Origin: Chloroflexota bacterium
GTDB lineage: Bacteria > Chloroflexota > Anaerolineae > Caldilineales > Caldilineaceae
DNA length: 64,000 nucleotides
Assembly (NCBI GenBank): GCA_018969295.1
Contig: JAGWYN010000009.1
Location: forward strand, 1 to 64,000
Direction: 5' to 3'
Under the pieces are notes generated by a model, which ran no database searches, was not told the origin of the DNA, and was given only the letters and a program-made list of their open reading frames with translations. Below, piece after piece: positions 30,224 to 39,150 of the stretch; positions within the stretch are counted from its first letter, which is position 1, and each line of letters opens with the position of its first letter. The position numbers were made by a program, and so were the translations under genes.

Positions 30224-30417
30224 AAAAATTGCTTGTCGATAGTGTGTCTCCGAGACCTCGAGATGTGCTGTGGCTGATGCAGCAGACGTTGCGCCAGTAC
30301 TGGCTGCGCACAAGCGGCGCTGGTGGATATATTGAGCGCATCGACCTCGACAAGGCCTTGAAAGCAGTCGAACTTGAATTTTGCAAGAATCAATCCAGCC
30401 AGAATGGGCTGGATTGA
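30224..30417 (+). pseudogene. C-terminal remnant of a probable P-loop ATPase
   Basis: Right after the IS end an open frame on the + strand runs KEKLLVDSVSPRPRDVLWLM and then a YIERIDLDKALKAVE block before its stop at 30415. The block in which RPRD is followed by a helix and then an I-D-x-x-D-L-x-x-A-L pattern resembles the C-terminal end of P-loop ATPases found in defence loci (for example the Sll1717 family). The N-terminal part is missing. The family is a guess from this short piece; that it is a truncated gene is supported by the terminator at its end. Confidence 0.45.
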
Positions 30418-30423
30418 TTCTTT
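30387..30423 (+). terminator. Intrinsic terminator after the ATPase remnant
   Basis: A perfect 14-base stem (gaatcaatccagcc and its complement ending at 30420, loop agaatg) followed by a short T-run. The stem overlaps the last codons and the stop of the remnant frame, which supports that frame being a real gene end. Confidence 0.75.
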
Positions 30424-30459
30424 ACGGGAGCAAGCTGTCCTGCAAGAGGAGTAAAGCGT

Positions 30460-31779
30460 GTGTCCAATTCATTCCTGTATGATGAGAAGTTATTTGTCAA
30501 CCGCGAGCGTGAGATCAGGCAGATCTGCGAGTTGATTGACAAGTTCAAAGAGCTGGTCAATTCTCGTCAAAAAGTGATTGCGGTGCATGGGCAGCGCGGT
30601 GCTGGCAAAACCTGGTTTTCTTTGCATTTGCATCGAACTGTTTTCAAACGGCCCGAATATCAAGAACGGTTGGAGTCTTGCCTGGTGGCTCTGTCGCCTG
30701 CGCCTGTTCCAGACAGAGGGCCCCAAAATGATGAATTTTTGGTCGTTTTGTCGCCAGGAAACAAACAATCTGATGAGGCAGCTGTTCTTGAACTGCTGAA
30801 GCAACTGATAAAACGGTATAGTCCACAGCATAATGTTTCCACATACGATCTTTATGAATGCAGCAGTTGGTTGGTTCGGTATTTGTCGAGCAACAACAAC
30901 AATGACACGCACCTTTTTGTTTTGATTGTTGATTCCTACATGGAATCTCCAGCGCCCCTGCAGAAACTGCTTGAAACCTATCTCTTGGCACCGCTTGCTC
31001 CGTTGGATCGCTGCCTGTTGATTCTAACGGGGCGAGGAGGGTTGCGGCCGAGCATGAATTTGTCTCTGCTTCCGAGATCGGATGCGACCATCGCACTGGC
31101 ATCATTTGTCAGTGACGGTGTCGGTTCAGATGCTGTGGCAGACCTGATCCGCACTGCGTTGCAGGTGGAAAAACAGGATGCAGACAAGATGGCCAAAACA
31201 GTCACAAAACTGGGCGGCAGCTATCCACTGGCCATTCGGCAACTTGCAGATTTTGTGAAAAAGTTTGCGTCAGAGCTGCATACACTGCCGCCAGCCTCAC
31301 CGCTGCATACACTGCCGCCAGTCTCACCGCCAACTCCAGAATTCTGTCAAGAGTTCAGCACAATTGTGGATAATTTGTTGTCGCTGTCAGGTCCTGATGC
31401 TGAACGCAAGCGAACCCGTACATATTTTGAAGCGCTCTGTATTTTAGATGGCTTCAGAGAGGTCGAGCTCAAGGAGTTATTGTCTGCGCAATCTCAATCG
31501 CCCCTGTCGAACGCAGAGGCGCGTGCGGTGATGTCTACTTTGTTGCAAACAGCGCTGATAGAGTTTCGGGATAACCGTTACCACATACACGATTCGATAC
31601 AGCCCATCTTGGAGAAATACTTGTACATCTGTAAGCCGGAGACTTGGGATACGCTGCAAGGAACGGCGGCGGCAATGTACGAGAAATGGGCTGGGGGCTA
31701 TCCACAGCATCGCCTAGAATTCGAAAGGCGGCGACAGAGGCACATTGATGCGCTAGGAAAAACGGCATTAGCCGTTTGA
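30460..31779 (+). CDS. STAND-type P-loop NTPase
   Basis: A 439-residue protein beginning with a GTG preceded by gaggag. Walker A is GQRGAGKT (44-51) and a Walker B-like strand is LFVLIVDSY (Asp158). LLILTGRGGLRP resembles the sensor region, and a helical C-terminal part with a winged-helix-like AVMSTLLQTALIEFRDNRYHIHDSI follows. This arrangement is that of STAND or AP-ATPases, often immune sensors. A Pro-rich linker (about 271-290) is made of two repeats. No effector domain is visible. The gene is followed 37 bases later by a larger STAND gene and is clearly lower in GC than the rest of the window. Confidence 0.7.
   Translation: MSNSFLYDEKLFVNREREIRQICELIDKFKELVNSRQKVIAVHGQRGAGKTWFSLHLHRTVFKRPEYQERLESCLVALSPAPVPDRGPQNDEFLVVLSPGNKQSDEAAVLELLKQLIKRYSPQHNVSTYDLYECSSWLVRYLSSNNNNDTHLFVLIVDSYMESPAPLQKLLETYLLAPLAPLDRCLLILTGRGGLRPSMNLSLLPRSDATIALASFVSDGVGSDAVADLIRTALQVEKQDADKMAKTVTKLGGSYPLAIRQLADFVKKFASELHTLPPASPLHTLPPVSPPTPEFCQEFSTIVDNLLSLSGPDAERKRTRTYFEALCILDGFREVELKELLSAQSQSPLSNAEARAVMSTLLQTALIEFRDNRYHIHDSIQPILEKYLYICKPETWDTLQGTAAAMYEKWAGGYPQHRLEFERRRQRHIDALGKTALAV
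31276..31329 (+). repeat. 27-bp in-frame tandem duplication in the STAND gene
   Basis: Two 27-base units (31276-31302, 31303-31329) differ at one base and encode LHTLPPASP and LHTLPPVSP. They lie in the linker between the NTPase core and the C-terminal helices. Confidence 0.9.
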
Positions 31780-31816
31780 CCCTGTTGCGTTTTCCAACAG
31801 TGTGAAGGAGTTGACC

Positions 31817-34800
31817 ATGAATGAGTTTTTCGGTGGCGCACTTTCTGTGCCTCATGTCGGCCGAAGGGCACAACTCGACCAGATTGTGCAAAAAGTGCGC
31901 ACCGGTACTGGGCCTCAATTGATTTTTGTCAGTGCCGAGGGCGGGTTTGGCAAGACGCGCATGCTGATGGCCGTATTGGAAAGACTTCGTGGTGAATCTG
32001 ATCGTTATTTGTGTGCGCAAGAACTTGTCGATCTGTATCATCTTGAACACCACACTTCCCTCGGGTTGGTCTCTGCGTTGTACCTCGCGCTGACGCCTTC
32101 ACTGGATCCCTTTTCGAGATTCCGTTCCGAATATGATACGCTGGCTCGAATTCGTCTGTCTGGGGATGCAATCAACGTAAAAGAACAACAACAAAAAGTT
32201 GTTGAAGGCTTTGAAGAGCGCTTTGAAGAAATTATTCGCTCGTGTGCTGCCGAGAGACCCGTTGTCATTGCACTGGATACTGCGGAACGCGTCTGTTATG
32301 AGATCCTGCATGGTATCTCAGAGGAACCAAGTTATTTTCAATATGCCGACGCCTGGGAGTGGCTGTTGAAAAGATTGCCGGACTGGGGAAATGTGAGTGT
32401 GCTGGTCGCAGGGCGTCCGGTGATTCGTCAGATGCTGATTCGCGAGGCATCAAAACGTGCCGGCATTTTGATTACAGAGTATGAGCTGGAGGTGTTTGAT
32501 TTTGAGGACACAACCGAATATTTGGAAGCTGTGCAAAAAACCGCTGCACAGTCGTCGATCGAATCTGTCAAAGACGTGGCGAATCTGCTCTGTGACATGT
32601 CGGAGGGGTTTCGGAAAAAACTGTTTGCAGCCAGCCGAGGACGTCCAATTCTGCTAGCGTTGTGTATTGACCTGGCCACGACGAGCCCTCAACGATTTTT
32701 TTCAATCGAAGAGTTGACCGATCTGCAAGATCTGGAAGCTGCGATCATCCGGCGAATTATGGAGATGGACGGAGATCTGCGCGTTGTCGTACAGGCACTG
32801 GGGCGGCTATCCAAAGGCGCAACGCCTGAATTGCTGGCTGTTGGGATGGGCTGTTTACCCCAAGAGGCTGAAAGCTTTCTGGACGCTGTCCGCCCGCTCT
32901 CTTTTGTCAAACAGCGTCCCGCCGATCAAAAAATATTTTTGCATGACGAGATGTATGCAATGTTGCGCCGCCATGTCTTCGATTATCCAGGCGATGTTGT
33001 GGCTGAGCAGGAATTTTATAAGCCGGTGATTGAGTACTATAGAAAACAGATCAACGACAGCAAAAATCGAATTGATAATGCGTTTGCCGAGGTGGATGAA
33101 GCGAAAAATGCGTTTGCCGAGGTGGATGAAGCGAAAGCAGTCACGGTGGACAGCACGAGACTGGAACAACTCTACAGTGAACGGCGCAACTTGATGGTAG
33201 ATGAAGTCTATTATCGCCTGGAAAACCTGCCGGCACGTGGTTTTAAGCAGTATTATCGCTACATGCGCGAGGCCTCCTACAGCGTCAATCTGCTTTTGGA
33301 CACCCAACTGTTTGTGGTGCTGCAGGAATGGTGGATCGAAAAGGACCCGGATTATCAAGCGGACAAGCTGGATGGACTGCCGCGGTCGTTTGTTGACAGC
33401 GAAATTTTGGTCAGACCTGTTGTGCGTGCGGCCATAGGCGGCCGTCATCAGGCGGCCAGCGAAGCTGCCAGCACGCTGCGTAAGCAGCTGGCGCAGGTTG
33501 ATCCCAGCAATCACAGCTGGGCAACGACAAAGACGGTGATCGATTTTTGGGAAGCCTACGCCAAGACGCTGTATGGCAGTGCCGACGACCAAAACGATGC
33601 AAAACAGCTGCTAATGGAAGGGATTGCGGCGCTGAAGAGTCTGCTGGAGCAGCCAGAATTTGCCGACATCGATGTCAACGCGGAGAACTCTTCTTCTGTT
33701 TCTGTCTGGTCAGACGAGGCTGCTCTGAACAAATGGCGTGCCATGGCTGTGCTCGCCTTTGGCCATCGTGTGCTCGGCTACCATCACCGAACTGTTAGTC
33801 AGTATCAGCAGGCAATTGCTGAATATCGCGCGGCGATTGTGCTGTGGCGCCTGGTAAAGATGCAGGTCGAGTTGGCCTACACCCAGAACGATCTCGGGTA
33901 TGTTTACAGCCTGCTCAACCAGATCGACGATGCGGTTGACATGGCAAATACAGCGCTGAAACTTCGCCGTTTTCTCGGATTTCGCTCGCATATGGCATTG
34001 AGTCTCAATACTTTGGGCCTGATTTATCTGGCCGATGGCCGGTACCGTGACGCTGAGGAGAATTGCACCAAGGCGTTGGCCATCTTTCGCGCGCTGGAGA
34101 GCCGGCGAGGTGTCGGGTTGGCACTGCTGGCGCTTGCCGAAGCGTTGCGGAGAGGGGCTGCTGCGCAGAAGGAGAGACCGTTGTCGGACAGAGCTGACGC
34201 TCTGCGCAAAGCAGACCAGTATAACAAAGAATCCATTCAGATTTTTGACGATTTGGGGGAATCTCTGCGACAGGTCGAGGCTCGTATCGAGGCGGGGTGT
34301 TGTCTGCGGGATTGGCTGGAAATGCGCAACAACTTTCCTGATCCCGGCGATGATCTGCGAAAACTGGCCGTGAAAAGCAGGGAATATCTGCAGTCGGCTT
34401 CTACACTGGCTAGAGAAAAGGATATGCTGTTCCATGAGCTGGATGCAGGGGCAAATCTGGCCAAGCTTCAATTTGTAGAGCTGAATCGACGCTCTGAAAA
34501 AATTGATTACCTGCCAGTTGAGAAGGCAATTGCAGAGACAATGGCTCGCGTTCCTGGAGAATACCTCTGGAGGGAAGAGAGTGGACCGCCAACGGTCGCG
34601 CTAGACCGCGCCAACAAACGGTTGTGGACACGAGTTGCCAAGTTGTTTATGCTCCGTGGACACATGCAATTTGAGCAGTATCTGGCTGGGGGCTCAGGGT
34701 TTCGTGACCGACTGTCTCAGCCAGAGGTGCAAACGCAGATCGAGAAGATCGTTGAAAATTATTTCTGGACGTTGGAGTACAACTATTTCTATGTGAGCGA

Positions 34801-35002
34801 TTTCCGTGGTTTCAGGCAGACGACTACCCAAATTCACGAACGTCTGGAACAATTAAGTGTTGCCGAACTGCAAAGGATTTCCCAGTCTGTGGTGGCGCTG
34901 GAAGAACGCTGGGGGGTTGACCGCAAGGAAGACCCAGAAGGGCGCCGCGGCAGCGAACTGCGAAAACTGTTGGTGCGTCGAACTTTGTGGTCGTTACTAT
35001 AA
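31817..35002 (+). CDS. Large STAND-type NTPase with TPR C-terminal region
   Basis: The 1061-residue protein starts at the ATG at 31817 (aaggag seven bases ahead). It has Walker A AEGGFGKT (40-47), Walker B VVIALDTAERV (about 150), and a sensor-like VLVAGRPVIRQML. A helical middle part with two identical EVDEAK-type repeats follows, then TPR-like repeats (SQYQQAIAEYRAAIVLWR, DDAVDMANTALKLRRFLG, RYRDAEENCTKALAIFRAL). Such NTPase-TPR proteins act as oligomerising sensors in bacterial immunity or as regulators. No nuclease, TIR or protease effector domain is recognised, so if it defends the cell, the effector is either encoded elsewhere or hidden in the N-terminal 15 residues or the far C-terminus. 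Likely one operon with the preceding STAND gene. Confidence 0.75.
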   Translation: MNEFFGGALSVPHVGRRAQLDQIVQKVRTGTGPQLIFVSAEGGFGKTRMLMAVLERLRGESDRYLCAQELVDLYHLEHHTSLGLVSALYLALTPSLDPFSRFRSEYDTLARIRLSGDAINVKEQQQKVVEGFEERFEEIIRSCAAERPVVIALDTAERVCYEILHGISEEPSYFQYADAWEWLLKRLPDWGNVSVLVAGRPVIRQMLIREASKRAGILITEYELEVFDFEDTTEYLEAVQKTAAQSSIESVKDVANLLCDMSEGFRKKLFAASRGRPILLALCIDLATTSPQRFFSIEELTDLQDLEAAIIRRIMEMDGDLRVVVQALGRLSKGATPELLAVGMGCLPQEAESFLDAVRPLSFVKQRPADQKIFLHDEMYAMLRRHVFDYPGDVVAEQEFYKPVIEYYRKQINDSKNRIDNAFAEVDEAKNAFAEVDEAKAVTVDSTRLEQLYSERRNLMVDEVYYRLENLPARGFKQYYRYMREASYSVNLLLDTQLFVVLQEWWIEKDPDYQADKLDGLPRSFVDSEILVRPVVRAAIGGRHQAASEAASTLRKQLAQVDPSNHSWATTKTVIDFWEAYAKTLYGSADDQNDAKQLLMEGIAALKSLLEQPEFADIDVNAENSSSVSVWSDEAALNKWRAMAVLAFGHRVLGYHHRTVSQYQQAIAEYRAAIVLWRLVKMQVELAYTQNDLGYVYSLLNQIDDAVDMANTALKLRRFLGFRSHMALSLNTLGLIYLADGRYRDAEENCTKALAIFRALESRRGVGLALLALAEALRRGAAAQKERPLSDRADALRKADQYNKESIQIFDDLGESLRQVEARIEAGCCLRDWLEMRNNFPDPGDDLRKLAVKSREYLQSASTLAREKDMLFHELDAGANLAKLQFVELNRRSEKIDYLPVEKAIAETMARVPGEYLWREESGPPTVALDRANKRLWTRVAKLFMLRGHMQFEQYLAGGSGFRDRLSQPEVQTQIEKIVENYFWTLEYNYFYVSDFRGFRQTTTQIHERLEQLSVAELQRISQSVVALEERWGVDRKEDPEGRRGSELRKLLVRRTLWSLL
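33077..33136 (+). repeat. Perfect 30-bp in-frame tandem duplication
   Basis: Units 33077-33106 and 33107-33136 are identical and encode NAFAEVDEAK twice in the helical middle part of the large STAND protein. Perfect identity implies a very recent duplication. Confidence 0.95.
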
Positions 35003-36460
35003 GGCGTTTTGTCCGTACTTGAGAAGCCGCAAGCCCTCCAGTTTGAGCAATTCGGGAAAGATTGCTTTGTATACGTTGCAGTAGGGTGACTGGACATCTG
35101 TGCGGCCTGTGGCCCGCAATGTCAATACAGGACAACCGCCAGCACACCAGGGTTGCCACTCGCATGAACGGCAACCCTCTTTGACTGAAGAGGGCAAGTT
35201 AAAGGCGTGGCTGTGGGTGCGTAGGGTGTGCAGCGGGTCTGCGGCAAAGACGCTGGAAATCGGTTTTTCAATCTCCATCTGACAGCGTGCCACATGGCCG
35301 TGGTGGTCGATGACCAGATAGCTGTGTCCGGCCCCACAGGCATGTTCGTGGGCGCCGTGGAACGCAGAGCGATCGATCATGCTGTCTATCAGGCGCATGT
35401 TGGGAAGTTTTTGGGCAACGATGTCGAACGCAGCAAGTAGCCCTTGCGTCAGCTGTGCATAGCTTGCCCGAAGTGCGCTGCTTTGCTGACGCTGATCCTG
35501 GTCTCGATAAAAATTCAGGTTGAAGCGCAGTCCTTTGTCCAGCGCATACTGCACCGTTTCAGCAAGAAATTCGGCGTTTTCTACGGTGACCGTGATCGAG
35601 AGGTGCGGAGATACCCCATGTGCCAGTGCTCGGTCCAGCGACTGGTCAACCTGTGCAAAGCTGCCCTGTGCACCGACCGTAGGCCGCTGTTGGTCGTGCA
35701 CTGCTTCGATGCCATCCAAGGAGACCATCAGGCCGATGTGGTGGGTGTGCAAGTAGTCCAGCAGCCTGGGAGACAGGACCGTGCCGTTGCTGAGCAATGT
35801 CGCCTGCAGCAGGATGCCGTCGGCAGCGGCCCGTTGAAGTGCCTCTTCGTGGATCAAGCGCAGGACTGAAAAATTGAGTGCTGCCTCTCCCCCGGCATAT
35901 TTGAGCGAGACTGTCTGAAAATCGTGCAGGCGAGCAGCACGAAAAATGGCTTCAACTGCCGCTGCACCAATGGCGGGGGACATGTGTTCGTGGTTTTTGT
36001 CGAGATAACAATAGGTGCATCTGAGATTGCACTGATTGGTCAAGTGCAGCCATGCGCTCAGTGTCGCATACGCATTGGGGGAAAGAGTCTCGGTCTGTGA
36101 ATTGGCGGGTTGTAGAAGGCCTGCCGCAGCGAGTGCTGTGAAGGCGTCCTGCCATGCCGCTCCATCCGACGAAGCCCCCTGCACAGCAGGAGGGCGCTGG
36201 GGAATGGCAAAGCTGTCAAAAAAATGTTGCGCAGTGGGGTTGAGAACAGCAACTGCGCCATTGCCAGTCAGATTGAACAACAACGACCAGCCGTCAACTA
36301 GATCGCGTTGGAAGGTGACTGGTGCATGCTGCCATGTGTCAGCATAAAGCTGCCCTGGGGCAGCAAATACGGCGCTGGATGCTGTCGACACGGGGCAGGC
36401 ACAATCCCCAGTGAGGAGTTGAGCAGAATGGCTGATCCAGACTTGTGGGGGGTATCCCAT
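34997..36460 (-). CDS. Radical SAM protein with SPASM domain
   Basis: A 487-residue protein. The start at 36460 follows aaggaaag; a longer in-frame start lacks a site. An N-terminal region of about 130 residues with no motif I know precedes the radical SAM barrel (CNLRCTYCYLD, the 4Fe-4S CxxxCxxC). A SPASM-type C-terminus follows (CGAGHSYLVIDHHGHVARC and CRSCEWQPWCAGGCP plus a final Cys), for two auxiliary clusters. Such enzymes mature peptides (RiPPs, quinohemoprotein amine dehydrogenase, sulfatases). The stop overlaps the convergent STAND gene by six bases. No clear substrate peptide gene was recognised beside it. Confidence 0.88.
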   Translation of the reverse strand: MGYPPQVWISHSAQLLTGDCACPVSTASSAVFAAPGQLYADTWQHAPVTFQRDLVDGWSLLFNLTGNGAVAVLNPTAQHFFDSFAIPQRPPAVQGASSDGAAWQDAFTALAAAGLLQPANSQTETLSPNAYATLSAWLHLTNQCNLRCTYCYLDKNHEHMSPAIGAAAVEAIFRAARLHDFQTVSLKYAGGEAALNFSVLRLIHEEALQRAAADGILLQATLLSNGTVLSPRLLDYLHTHHIGLMVSLDGIEAVHDQQRPTVGAQGSFAQVDQSLDRALAHGVSPHLSITVTVENAEFLAETVQYALDKGLRFNLNFYRDQDQRQQSSALRASYAQLTQGLLAAFDIVAQKLPNMRLIDSMIDRSAFHGAHEHACGAGHSYLVIDHHGHVARCQMEIEKPISSVFAADPLHTLRTHSHAFNLPSSVKEGCRSCEWQPWCAGGCPVLTLRATGRTDVQSPYCNVYKAIFPELLKLEGLRLLKYGQNAL

Positions 36461-36806
36461 CGATTGCTTTCCTTGTGTGCCGATTTTTTCTGTGAAACGA
36501 AATCCTATGAATAAAATAATCAGCATGAGTTTGTTCACAAATTGATACCATAGAAAAGCTGAATATGCAAACCGATCCAGGATCGGGGTCTACTTCATGA
36601 CGGGGGCAGGTTTTTGCCAGCTGCCCCCATCGTCTGCTCGGCACGGCGGTGCGAAGGGGTCTTGGCGCGCGCACAGAGCACACCCACGGCAGAAACGGCC
36701 AAAGAAACTCGAATTGGGCAAATGACAAATAGCATTTTTTTGGCCGATGGTGTACAATTTTCTTGTATTTTATGTCTGTTTGCCAGTGTAAAAATGACGA
36801 GCTGCT
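36461..36806. promoter_or_regulatory. Divergent control region before the BREX-like module
   Basis: This 346-base stretch separates the radical SAM gene (minus) from the four-gene module (plus). It contains a hairpin with arms gggggcag and ctgccccc (36602-36628). On the minus strand there is a small frame of 46 codons starting MLFVICPIRVSLAVSAVG that could encode a short peptide but lacks a convincing ribosome site. A TACAAT box near 36753 may serve the plus genes. Nothing else is evident. Confidence 0.35.
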
Positions 36807-37841
36807 ATGCCAAATGAAACTCTTCTGCTTCAGTTGACTCAACTGACCGACACCTATCTTCTGCGCCAGAAACGTGCTGCTGCGGTGCTGTCTGCGTTCA
36901 AGCTCACCGGCGATGCACTTAGCAAGACAGTGCGCGCGTTGCAGGAGTATGCGGCTGAGGACAGTACGGTTGCGGCAGCCCAGGATGCTTTTGCCCGTGT
37001 CAAGGTCAAGGAAGAAGGCATCGACCCGTTGGCCCCAGAGCTGCGTCGCGAGGTCAAAAATTTGACCCTGCTCCTCTCTTCACTCAAAGAGGCCTCCAAT
37101 GCGCTACGCGCCGAACCGGTGGACGTGGCCCGGCTGGACAAGGCGTTGGTTTTTCTGCTGATCCGCAAGGAAGCTGCCGTGGCTGCGTTGATCCCGTCGC
37201 TGCAGAGCGAGCTTGACCTGGCACAGCGGGCGCTGGGGGATGAGTTTGGGGTGAAGCTGCGGGCTGCTCTGGAGTCGTTGGGGGTACATCTGGGCGGGCG
37301 CCCCCCCAAGTTTACGATCGGCCGCTTTGAGTTGGACGCCAATTTTGCCCGCCGTTCCTGTGTGTTGCGCTACGGCAAGGATACGGTGGCTCCCCATGTG
37401 TCCATCACGGTAGAAGCTGCTCTCAAAGCGTACCTGGCTGCTGTCAAAGAGATCGAAAATCGCCCTGTGGGGGGCTCGGCCTGGCTGGCACAGCTGTACG
37501 AAGCGTATCAGATGGTGCAGCGCAAGCGCGCCAGCACGGCCAGCCGCGTCAATGTGGTCGATGTCTATCTGGAACTGGTGATGCTGCGGCAGGGACGCAC
37601 GTTTGCGGGCGAGCCGAGCAAGCGCACCTTCACCGAATATAGTCGAGCCCAATTTATCTACGATTTTTACCGGATCACCGGGCAACAGCGGCTGGTCCAC
37701 CAGGGGATGCAGGTCAAAGTGCACAGCGCAACCAAGTCGCAGACCGACAGCCCGGCCAAAAGCATGTGGATTGTCGAGGGGGATTCCCCTTACGATGGGC
37801 GCTACATTGCCGACATCGAATTTGAAAAGGAGCAGCGGTGA
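36807..37841 (+). CDS. Unknown protein, first gene of a BREX-like ATPase/helicase module
   Basis: A 344-residue protein with no domain I can name. The first half is helical and coiled-coil-like (about 1-150, rich in Ala, Leu, Lys, Glu), the second mixed alpha/beta with a basic patch (VQRKRASTASRVNVVDVYLEL, RTFAGEPSKRTF). No catalytic motif is apparent. Its stop overlaps the next start (TGATG), so it is translationally coupled to the first ATPase and is surely part of the same machine. By position it may be the adaptor or DNA-contacting subunit. A TerB-like accessory role is possible but unsupported. Confidence 0.6.
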   Translation: MPNETLLLQLTQLTDTYLLRQKRAAAVLSAFKLTGDALSKTVRALQEYAAEDSTVAAAQDAFARVKVKEEGIDPLAPELRREVKNLTLLLSSLKEASNALRAEPVDVARLDKALVFLLIRKEAAVAALIPSLQSELDLAQRALGDEFGVKLRAALESLGVHLGGRPPKFTIGRFELDANFARRSCVLRYGKDTVAPHVSITVEAALKAYLAAVKEIENRPVGGSAWLAQLYEAYQMVQRKRASTASRVNVVDVYLELVMLRQGRTFAGEPSKRTFTEYSRAQFIYDFYRITGQQRLVHQGMQVKVHSATKSQTDSPAKSMWIVEGDSPYDGRYIADIEFEKEQR

Positions 37842-39139
37842 TGCTGCCGGAACCACGGCTTGCCCGCCAGATTGTCGAGACGCTCGGCCAGTCGGGGACT
37901 CCTCTCTCCAAAGGGGTCAGTTACTACAACGCAGGCAATGAGTCGCTGCTCAACGCCATCGACACCCACTATCTGGGCTCGTATCTGGCTGAGGGGGGAG
38001 CGGTCTTCAAGTTGGTGGTGGGCGACTACGGTGCAGGCAAGTCGCATTTTCTGTACTGCGTGCGCGACCGTGCCTGGCAGCGCAATTTTGCAGTCAGCAA
38101 GGTCGACCTGAGCCCCAAGGAGAGCCCGTACGACGACCAGCGGCGCGTCTACAGCGCAGTGGCCTCGGCGCTGGTCTGGCACGAGCTGGGTGGGTTAGGT
38201 GAAGATGAACAGGGGTTGGCGCGCTTTGTCGAGGGGACCTTGCGCCGGCTGCTCACCCCGCAAGGAGTGGATCTGGGGGAGCAAGGGGCGGAGGCGTTGC
38301 CCGAGGTGCGTGCGTTGTTGCAGACTGTGGCCAGCACCGCCATCGACAGCCTCAGCTACCACAAGGCCATTCAGGGGTATCTCACAGCACTGTTGCGCGA
38401 CCAGACAAGACGGCTGGAGTCGTTGGAGCGCTGGCTGCACGGCGAGGAGGTCAGCCCGGAGGACATGCGCGACCTGCGCACGATCGGGGTGACGGAGAAG
38501 ATCAACAAAAACAACGCGTTCAAGATGCTCCGTTCGCTCTGTCAGACAGTGCGTGCGCTGGGCTACAGTGGGCTGGCGCTCCTTTTTGATGAAGGGGACC
38601 GCATGTTGAGCATCGGCGGCAAGGCTGAAAAGACGGCGACCGACAACCTGCGCGAGGTGATCGACCGCTGTCGTGAAGACCTGCCCGGCGCGCTGTTCAT
38701 GTATGCGGTGCCGCCCGATTTTCTTAACACAGTGGTGCCCAAATATCCAGCGCTGCAGCAACGTGTGCAGGCAGCCAACTTTTTTTCGCGCAGCAACCCA
38801 TTCAGCCCCCAGATCGACCTGGAGCATCTCGACCTGCCTGACGAAGAGCTGCTCGAACAGATCGGCTACCGGCTGCTGCCGATTTTTGAGCTGGCTTACG
38901 GGCTCAAGCTGAACCAGGAGATGCAGGCGGGCAACATCCACGCGCTCTCTGCAGCGGCCCGCAGCGCCTACCTGGCGATCAGCCACCGTCGTCTTTTTGT
39001 CAAGACGGTGGTGACCGAGTGGTATCGGCAAAAAGAGGAAGGTGAGGTTGCGCTGACGCCCGAGGTTGCGGCTGCGCTGATCAAGGGGCAGAGCGATGCA
39101 CTCACTCTGCTGGCCGATGCACAACAGAGCCCTTATTGA
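37841..39139 (+). CDS. BREX-type DUF2791-like ATP-binding protein (BrxD-like) 1
   Basis: A 432-residue P-loop ATPase. Walker A is GDYGAGKSH (61-69), preceded by the family-typical GVSYYNAGNESLLNAIDTHYL, and Walker B is LALLFDEGDRM. An arginine-rich stretch FMYAVPPDFLNTVVPKYPAL follows, as in the BREX ATP-binding proteins (DUF2791). It would hydrolyse ATP as part of a DNA-translocating or surveillance complex. It overlaps the upstream gene and lies 11 bases from a second ATPase of the same family, suggesting a hetero-oligomer. Confidence 0.78.
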   Translation: MLPEPRLARQIVETLGQSGTPLSKGVSYYNAGNESLLNAIDTHYLGSYLAEGGAVFKLVVGDYGAGKSHFLYCVRDRAWQRNFAVSKVDLSPKESPYDDQRRVYSAVASALVWHELGGLGEDEQGLARFVEGTLRRLLTPQGVDLGEQGAEALPEVRALLQTVASTAIDSLSYHKAIQGYLTALLRDQTRRLESLERWLHGEEVSPEDMRDLRTIGVTEKINKNNAFKMLRSLCQTVRALGYSGLALLFDEGDRMLSIGGKAEKTATDNLREVIDRCREDLPGALFMYAVPPDFLNTVVPKYPALQQRVQAANFFSRSNPFSPQIDLEHLDLPDEELLEQIGYRLLPIFELAYGLKLNQEMQAGNIHALSAAARSAYLAISHRRLFVKTVVTEWYRQKEEGEVALTPEVAAALIKGQSDALTLLADAQQSPY

Positions 39140-39150
39140 CGAGGTAGCCT

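Noticed and set aside
30180..30393. Minus-strand remnant of the binding protein 5' end beyond the IS
   Set aside because: Minus-strand frames there show no signal peptide, lipobox or binding-protein pattern, while the plus frame ends in a terminator.
33077..33136. Direct repeats as a possible CRISPR
   Set aside because: Only two adjacent identical units with no spacers, in frame within a coding sequence.
36339..36842. A 167-codon minus-strand frame over the control region
   Set aside because: It runs through the hairpin and into the radical SAM gene in another frame and lacks a ribosome site or motif.
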